DNA from: Nipponacmea schrenckii
Lineage: Eukaryota; Mollusca; Gastropoda; Lottiidae
Assembly: GCA_030562195.1 (NCBI GenBank)
Contig: JAUJPP010000011.1
Coordinates: forward strand, 3,844,001 to 3,908,000
DNA length: 64,000 bases
Reading direction: 5' to 3'
Both the position numbers and the translations under genes were made by a program. Below are positions 59,601 to 64,000 of this stretch, in pieces. Each line of letters begins with the position of its first letter. Position 1 is the stretch's first letter. Below the pieces are notes generated by a model. That model made no database searches and was not told where the DNA came from. It was given only the letters and a program-made list of their open reading frames with translations.

Positions 59601-62376
59601 AAAGATATAAACCAAGAAAGATATAAACCAAGATAGATATAAACCAAGAAAGATATAAACTAAGATAGGTATAAACCAAGAAAGATATAAACCAAGATAG
59701 ATATAAACCAAGATAGATATAAACCAAGAAAGATATAAACCAAGAAAGGGTATAAACCAAGATAGATATAAACCAAGAAAGATATAAACCAAGATAGATA
59801 TAAACCAAGAAAGATATAAACTAAGATAGGTATAAACCAAGAAAGATATAAACCAAGATAAATATAAACCAAGAAAGATATAAAGCAAGATAGATATAAA
59901 CCAAGAAAGATATAAAGCAAGATAGATATAAACAAGATAGATATAAACCAAGAAAGATATAAACAAGATAGATATAAACCAAGAAAGATATAAACCAAGA
60001 TAGATATAAACCAAGATAGATATAAACCAAGATAGATATAAACCAAGGATAAAGGTATAAACCAAGAAAGATATAAACCAAGATAGATATAAACCAAGAA
60101 AGATATAAACCAAGATAGATATAAACCAAGATAGATATAAACCAAGATAGATATAAACCAAGATAAATATAAACCAAGATAGATATAAACCAAGATAGAT
60201 ATAAACCAAGATAGATATAAACCAAGATAAATATAAACCAAGATAGATATAAACCAAGAAAGATATAAACCAAGATAGATATAAACCAAGATAGATATAA
60301 ACTAAGATAGATATAAAACAAGAATAGATATACAACCAAGATAAATATAAACCAAGATAGATATAAACCAAGATAGATATAAACAAAGATAGATATAAAC
60401 CAAGATAAATATAAACCAAGAAAGATATAAACCAACCAAGAAAAATATAAACCAAGAGAGATAACTGTACCTGATTATTATGAATGACGTTAATATGTCG
60501 AGGTGGGTTAATGGAGCCTGGAGTAAAACAGTAGTGTGTATCTATTTTAGGTCCTGGTATTCTACAAGCCGACATTATTTTATAATACTGACTCATACAT
60601 AACGGCTTTCCACCCAGTGTTTCTACTGGTATAGTTTGACTGAAATTAATATATATCAAAACATAAAATAAATGGAGTTTTACATCCTACTCTTATGGGC
60701 TTATGAAGACAGGTAATGCCCAGAGGTGTGAAATGAGGAAAATTTGCCAGTACAGCTGCAATAGCCTAATTCATTATCAACTGTTTAACAGGCACAGCTG
60801 GTACCACACAGGGCCTTGGTTTATTGTCCCATCTGAACGACTTATTGCTTTTTTAGTCATCCTTTCCGACCTGAATAAAATAAGAAGGTTTGATTCCAAA
60901 TAAGTTTTATAATTAAGAAACCTACTTGTCAATGCCTTGTTTGTATTGTAGAGCACCAGCTACTAGTCTTGCAGCAAATCTAAAAATAAAACACAGAAAA
61001 TAGCAAATAAATCCTGTCCTCGTCCATGGTCGTGTCTAACAATCAGCTCTTGGAGGGGGGGGGGGGCGGGAACATAAACTCTTTATTTCTGTCTAACATT
61101 CAGAAGGATAAGGACAATAACTCGTATTTCAAGGTTTTTCAATATATCTTATTTTCAATAAGGTTCATCCATCTTGGGTGATTACAAACATGCTTGATGC
61201 CAATATACATTAGAAGGGTTATGCAAAAATCAAGGTAAAAACAGTAGGAAATATTTACCTTAACTTTCCTTCTGTACCCCGATAGTTTTGTTTTGGAAAA
61301 ATCACAGCAGGATTCGAGTTGACTACCACTGGAGCACGGAAATCTAAATAAGCTACATGCTTCCACCAGTCTGATAACTACAAACATTTATATTATTATA
61401 TTATATATTCACTGTCTTGATATGGACCAGTTCATATAATATCTAATACATATCAAAAGAATTGTATTTGAGTTTTAAACCTGTTTTCTTGTCAGGTTTT
61501 TCATTCGTATGACGTCACTGTCACCGTCGGTATTTTGCATCAAAACCCAGTATCTTAAAAATGAGGTGTGAATATGTAATTATAGGACAATAAAACTGAC
61601 TCGAACTCAAATTTTACTCAGTGCCTTACCCAGTTATTAGTATTAGCAGCTCTTTCTTCCAGGAATTTCTGTAGAATTGGTCCAGGATGCTTCTTAAACT
61701 CTGATACAACCTGATCAAAAATAAAAACAAACTTGAATTAAATGATTCCAGCTCTTGATTTACTTCATAATAATAATAATAATTAACTCTTTATTTTACA
61801 TGGGCCAGAATTAGGCCCAATAACAATACACGAAGTCCTGTCTCACATTCAGCCCATGGGGAAAGCATCCAACACCAAGCAGTGAGCAATCATGGAAATT
61901 TTGTGCTATGACAGTGGCATAAGTGAGCTACACTGTATACGATTTCCCTTTGTTGAGCAATTTTTAACATTTACAGACTATAATACACAGGGCCTCATGT
62001 TCTTTAACATTCAGAGCATGTAGAACACAGGGACTTGTCTCATCTGAATCACTAGCACTACTTAACTTAATTTTTTGAACACTGCTTCAAACCTGTTACA
62101 GTGTCTTTTGTTTATTAGTAACTTGTAACCTTTCAACCCAACTAATCTCTACAATTAGTGAAGCCTAACCCTACCTAATATATAACAAGAGTTACCCACC
62201 TTTTCTGTATATTTATATTCTTCGGGTGAAACTAAGGGTACAATACTCTTCAGATATTTATTGAGGGTCTGATCTAGGGGTGGGACAGGAAGGGTGGGTA
62301 GGGAGTCTTGTATAGAGAACATCCGACCCAGGTAACTGGGGGTAATTCCAGCCAGTACAGGCATCCTGTTGATCAT
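50691..62376 (-). CDS. CRAT: Carnitine O-acetyltransferase, 614 aa
   Basis: Transfers acetyl groups between CoA and carnitine in mitochondria and peroxisomes. Exons, 5' to 3': 62376(62394)-62200, 61710-61630, 61377-61259, 60979-60926, 60639-60471, 56171-56000, 55516-55335, 54696-54596, 53202-53083, 52705-52583, 52212-52014, 51463-51326, 50900-50691. All junctions are GT-AG with matching phases. Landmarks: LPTLPVPPLDQTLNKYL near 28; LGGKPLCMSQYY; catalytic His333 in YEHTTAEGP; GRSDTIRS carnitine-site segment; STS at 542-544; VMCFGPVVPDGYGLCYNP. Met554 sits where CRAT has the Met that limits acyl-chain length, whereas octanoyl- and palmitoyl-transferases have Gly, so acetyl specificity is favoured. 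The C terminus is PAKL, an SKL-type peroxisomal signal. The start is uncertain: MINRMPVLAG is chosen, but an upstream exon could add a mitochondrial presequence. Length fits the family (~626). Confidence 0.94.
50985..51260 (+). repeat. Dispersed repeat, family E copy 3
   Basis: Shares with 47020 TTTACAAACCAATAATAATA, ATGAGACCAACGTTTAATTC, GGGTTATTGTTGTCCATTGC, AAAAATAAATGCCAGTTAGC and GAGTGATAGTAGAAA. It lies in the last intron of CRAT. Confidence 0.7.
51606..51808. repeat. (CTCA)n / (ATTC)n microsatellite
   Basis: Tetranucleotide repeats: ATTC copies near 51622, then about 29 CTCA copies from 51670, returning to ATTC near 51780. It lies in a CRAT intron and is length-unstable by nature. Confidence 0.95.
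52850..53058 (+). repeat. Dispersed repeat, family D copy
   Basis: Diverged partner of 44515-44715, with CAATTGGTGGGGCTAAATTC and CCCCACCCTGACGTTGGGGC. It lies in a CRAT intron, about 25 bases from the exon at 53083. Confidence 0.7.
53256..54420 (+). mobile_element. Degenerate retroelement fragment with SGNH-like segment
   Basis: Antisense inside CRAT intron 9. 53280-53560 looks LTR-like: it contains TTAATAAATG (poly(A)-like) and ends CTTTCCTTACA before GTGGTGGCTGGAGTGG, where a primer-binding site would lie. Next comes a plus-strand frame with VRLYGDSELN, then, after a one-base shift, DKEVDFCCFYQSGAKIDD and GFLIIKLAVGINNLTTFE. The GDS and GINN motifs recall blocks I and III of SGNH hydrolases, which some transposable elements encode. 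A further open stretch at 54230-54415 reads IPYLIELEYKNNFYLLYN and ends in TGA. Frameshift and stops show it is broken. The class assignment is tentative. Confidence 0.42.
55575..55740 (-). mobile_element. tRNA-derived SINE, minus strand
   Basis: On the minus strand, CTGGTTCGAAACCCG is a perfect polymerase III B box, preceded by GATTAGGTGCCTGACTTTGA, which resembles D and anticodon arms. A 3' tail follows toward 55575. No complete cloverleaf could be drawn, so a SINE or tRNA pseudogene is more likely than a working tRNA gene. Confidence 0.45.
56172..56430. repeat. 50-bp array copied from CRAT exon 6 (56000-56171) edge, array 1
   Basis: Five copies of a 50-bp unit lie directly 5' (in gene direction) of the CRAT exon at 56000-56171. 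Each unit holds the acceptor (minus-strand ATTTTGTAG) and about 29 bases of exon sequence (ATATTTTCGTTAGATGTATA, then TGGTAAAGA), joined to a 12-base linker. Copies are almost identical to each other and to the exon, so the expansion is young. Any of the duplicated acceptors could in principle be used. Confidence 0.93.
56436..57576. mobile_element. 1.1-kb non-coding insertion between the two CRAT arrays
   Basis: A unique segment separates arrays that share the same unit. Near its ends are ACGTATTTCGA (56452) and the inverse TCGAAATACGT (57566). The right end also forms a hairpin, TTTCGACAAAGTCGAAA. Inside are two related blocks with GGTCACACCTTCCGTA about 180 bases apart, several ACCGGAAGT motifs and an A-run at 57508-57530. 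It looks like a non-autonomous DNA element; a Helitron-like origin is possible but unproven. Confidence 0.55.
57577..57985. repeat. 50-bp array copied from a CRAT exon edge, array 2
   Basis: About 8 copies of the same 50-bp unit as at 56172. The first copy is longer: it includes AATACATCACCTTCTTTACC, which is present in the real exon at 56137-56157 but absent from other units. Array 2 therefore began as a second copy of the exon edge, not as a simple continuation of array 1. Confidence 0.9.
58010..60460. repeat. 16-bp minisatellite, ~150 copies
   Basis: About 2.45 kb of ATAAACCAAGAAAGAT and ATAAACCAAGATAGAT units in an intron of CRAT (between exons at 60471 and 56171). The two subtypes alternate in irregular blocks. 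Because 16 is not divisible by three and the unit has no stop on the minus strand, all three minus frames are open for hundreds of codons as a hydrophobic 16-residue repeat (VYIFLGLYLSWFIS-like). These are artefacts. Confidence 0.97.
60667..60860 (+). repeat. Dispersed repeat, family B copy
   Basis: Contains AATGGAGTTTTACATCCTAC, GGGCTTATGAAGACAGGTAA, TTTGCCAGTACAGCTGCAAT and ACACAGGGCC. Same order as 43540-43735. Intronic in CRAT. Confidence 0.65.
61800..62040 (+). repeat. Dispersed repeat, family B copy (diverged)
   Basis: Contains GGGGAAAGCATCCAACACCA, AGCAGTGAGCAAT, GGCATAAGTGAG and ACACAGGGCCTC in the family order, with internal insertions. Intronic in CRAT. Confidence 0.5.
62085..62165 (-). 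repeat. Single inverted copy of the 83-bp unit
   Basis: The minus strand matches the unit amplified at 21850-22350: TTCACTAATTGTAGAGATTA, GGTTGAAAGGTTACAAGTTA, then CACTG and GTTTGAAGCAGTG. It is diverged from the array copies. Intronic in CRAT, immediately 3' of the first coding exon. Confidence 0.7.
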
Positions 62377-62394
62377 TAACAGTCCATTTTCAAT

Positions 62395-63240
62395 CTGAAA
62401 ATATGGCAATTAATAAAACATCTTTCTTCATAAATAGAGCTTCATTTTTTTCCATAGATTTTCTAACACTTGCTTCTTTGGAAATATAAATATTAAATGC
62501 TTAAGCTAATATTTCAACCCATGAACTCGGTGAAGTTCTTTCGAAAATATTTTGAGGAAATTTCTGCAATGTCACCGTAAGCCTTTAGCATAAACAAATA
62601 TCATTATTGGTTGATATTTTCAAATATGTATTTCATTGGCTTTCATTTTTATCTTATCTAAAACAAACTCAGCTAGCTACTGACAAAACAAAATAAATTT
62701 GACAAATGCTAAGCCTTAACTAAGCTAGTCCACTTTTGGACTCTGTTATTAACAATAAGTGTAGCAAAGCCAAGCAATTTTGACTATAATAACTAAGCTA
62801 GTCTAAGATTCAAAAATCTCAAACTAGCCTAAAGTAAAGTAGGAAAATTCAGTCAAAACTAAACCTCAGAAGATAAGCACATCCAGGTCTCAAGAAAGCT
62901 TATCCTGATCTCGTTGGATTAACACACATAGAAGTCAAGACCCCAACCCTAACTGAATAAAATTGTATTCTCCAAAAGAGAAAGCAAAGAATTGAATATC
63001 ACAAGTTTGACCAAAATAAAAATGAAATAAAATTGAACAAATATGCAATGACATTTACCAAGGGTTTCTGTAAATGACGCAGCATACTTAAAATTATATT
63101 TTAAGTAGTAAGAAAGACAAGACTGTGGTCCAAAGTACAAAATAGAAGTGGGTCAAGAATTGAACTTTCTGTCACCCTGCTTGTTTAGAATGAAGTTTAC
63201 TCAGCCATTAAATCACTAGTCTAAGGGGAACAACTCCAAT
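62395..63240. other. 5' flank or first intron of CRAT
   Basis: The first recognised CRAT coding exon is preceded by an acceptor (ATATTTTCAG), so a non-coding or short coding exon should lie to the right, but none could be fixed. The DNA is AT-rich, with repeated CTAAGC/TTAGCCTAAG words at 62640-62840 and no array. Confidence 0.35.
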
Positions 63241-63315
63241 TAATCTTCTTCATTTCAACCGGAAGTTTACAAAATAGTCAACATGGCCGACATCGGTAAT
63301 CTTTTCTCAAAGTTT
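63241..63315. promoter_or_regulatory. Candidate promoter, possibly bidirectional
   Basis: CAACCGGAAGTTTAC holds a consensus ETS/NRF-2 site (CCGGAAGT), common in promoters of genes for mitochondrial proteins. Twenty-odd bases to the right, ATGGCCGACATCG is followed by GTAATC on the plus strand, which could be a first coding exon of a gene diverging to the right. CRAT points left from here. Based on motifs only. Confidence 0.3.
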
Positions 63316-63660
63316 TTAAATGTCTTCTTAGTTTCGCTAACCTTCTCTTTTACCTGGTCTCCATTTGTGGAATATTTAAGTTGCCCGTAATTTTGCTTTC
63401 ATTCCCCAACAATTAAACATAATAAGATTGTTTTTAAGTTAATTAATTACCCGGTACCGGTTTATAAAACTTACGCCTACATTTTATTCCGACTTTGATT
63501 TGAGATGGACTTTTGTACTTTGTACTTGTAGTTTGAACTTGTGTGGGTTATTAGGTATTACTCATTATAATTAATATGAATAAGGCATGGCCTTGAATAA
63601 GAGCGCAGACTAGGGCTATTGATAATAATGACAATGAATACGCAAAATAATGTCATTCAT

Positions 63661-63723
63661 TGATATGAGAGCGTAGCGAAGCTCTCTCTTATGGTAACAT
63701 GTAAGAGCTGCGCTCTCATATCA
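63661..63723. repeat. 63-bp hairpin with 13-bp perfect arms
   Basis: TGATATGAGAGCG at the left and CGCTCTCATATCA at the right are exact inverses. The interior contains a second pair, AAGCTCTCTCTTA and TAAGAGCT. It may be a very small foldback element or a structured transcript segment. No adjacent gene supports either reading. Confidence 0.55.
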
Positions 63724-63819
63724 TAACCAAAAGGTTTTTTCATAGAGGATATTTCCCCTCCATCCCTTAGTTTGTAATTAAATATACACTATCCTCTGTA
63801 TTTTTAATGTGATACTGCG

Positions 63820-64000
63820 AATGAACATAAAGTTTCAAACCTGACCAATAAGAGTATATATTCATCAGTAGATATACCTGCTGCCATAAATAACATTAGA
63901 AAATAAATAAATATAAAAAAAAACTTAGTAATTATCCATAAAATGCAATTAATAAATTGATTAAGTGTTTTTCAATACCAGTAATGACTAAGTTTTGTGA
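63820..64000. mobile_element. Family A MITE, cut by the window edge
   Basis: Left terminus GCGAATGAACATAAAGTTTC, then AGAGTATATATTCATCAGTA, GATATACCTGCTGCCATAAA and, at the edge, ACTAAGTTTTGTGA, in the same order as at 6163. The right arm lies outside the window. Confidence 0.7.

Noticed and set aside
58008..60659. Long minus-strand open frames of up to 526 codons
   Set aside because: They are read-through of a 16-bp minisatellite that is open in three frames. Only the last 169 bases at 60471-60639 are coding, as a CRAT exon.

Overview
The window is eukaryotic: AT-rich, intron-rich, with GT-AG introns, long introns and intergenic spaces packed with minisatellites and small dispersed elements. 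The gene set (TRAPPC1, a Polycomb-like PHD protein, carnitine acetyltransferase, a secreted chitin-binding/mucin protein) and the repeat landscape suggest a lophotrochozoan animal, most likely a marine mollusc such as a gastropod. That placement is inference; no species marker is visible.

Layout from left to right. 693-1235 (+): last two exons of TRAPPC1, whose 5' part lies off the left edge. 3610-5813 (-): start of an ankyrin-repeat gene that runs into a decayed tandem array made of its own ankyrin repeat. 8603-9565 (+): intact intronless aldo-keto reductase. 12331-14727 (-): leucine-rich-repeat protein of 798 residues in one coding exon. 14.7-22.5 kb: no gene seen, only repeats. 22539-32107 (+): multi-exon secreted protein with type-2 chitin-binding domains, a Pro-rich linker and a long Thr/Ser-rich region; its last exon is broken by two small indels. 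32.2-36.4 kb: three satellite arrays between convergent genes. 36757-47726 (-): Polycomb-like protein (PHF1/MTF2/PHF19 family), 13 coding exons reconstructed with consistent splice phases, 698 residues. 50691-62376 (-): carnitine O-acetyltransferase, 13 coding exons, 614 residues.

The most unusual signal is a recurrent kind of minisatellite in which the repeat unit is a copy of a gene's own exon. In the chitin-binding gene, an 82-bp unit holding the 3' splice site and first part of exon 3 is repeated about 27 times just upstream of that exon. In CRAT, a 50-bp unit holding the acceptor and first ~29 bases of exon 7 forms two arrays in the preceding intron. In the ankyrin locus, a ~101-bp unit is one ankyrin repeat. 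The first two create long series of decoy splice acceptors. Other arrays are tandem amplifications of one arm or edge of a transposable element.

The genes share no obvious pathway. TRAPPC1 (vesicle tethering), CRAT (acetyl-carnitine exchange) and the Polycomb-like protein (PRC2 accessory) are housekeeping or chromatin genes; the chitin-binding protein is a secreted matrix or mucus candidate. All domain assignments are by eye from translated sequence; no database search was run.
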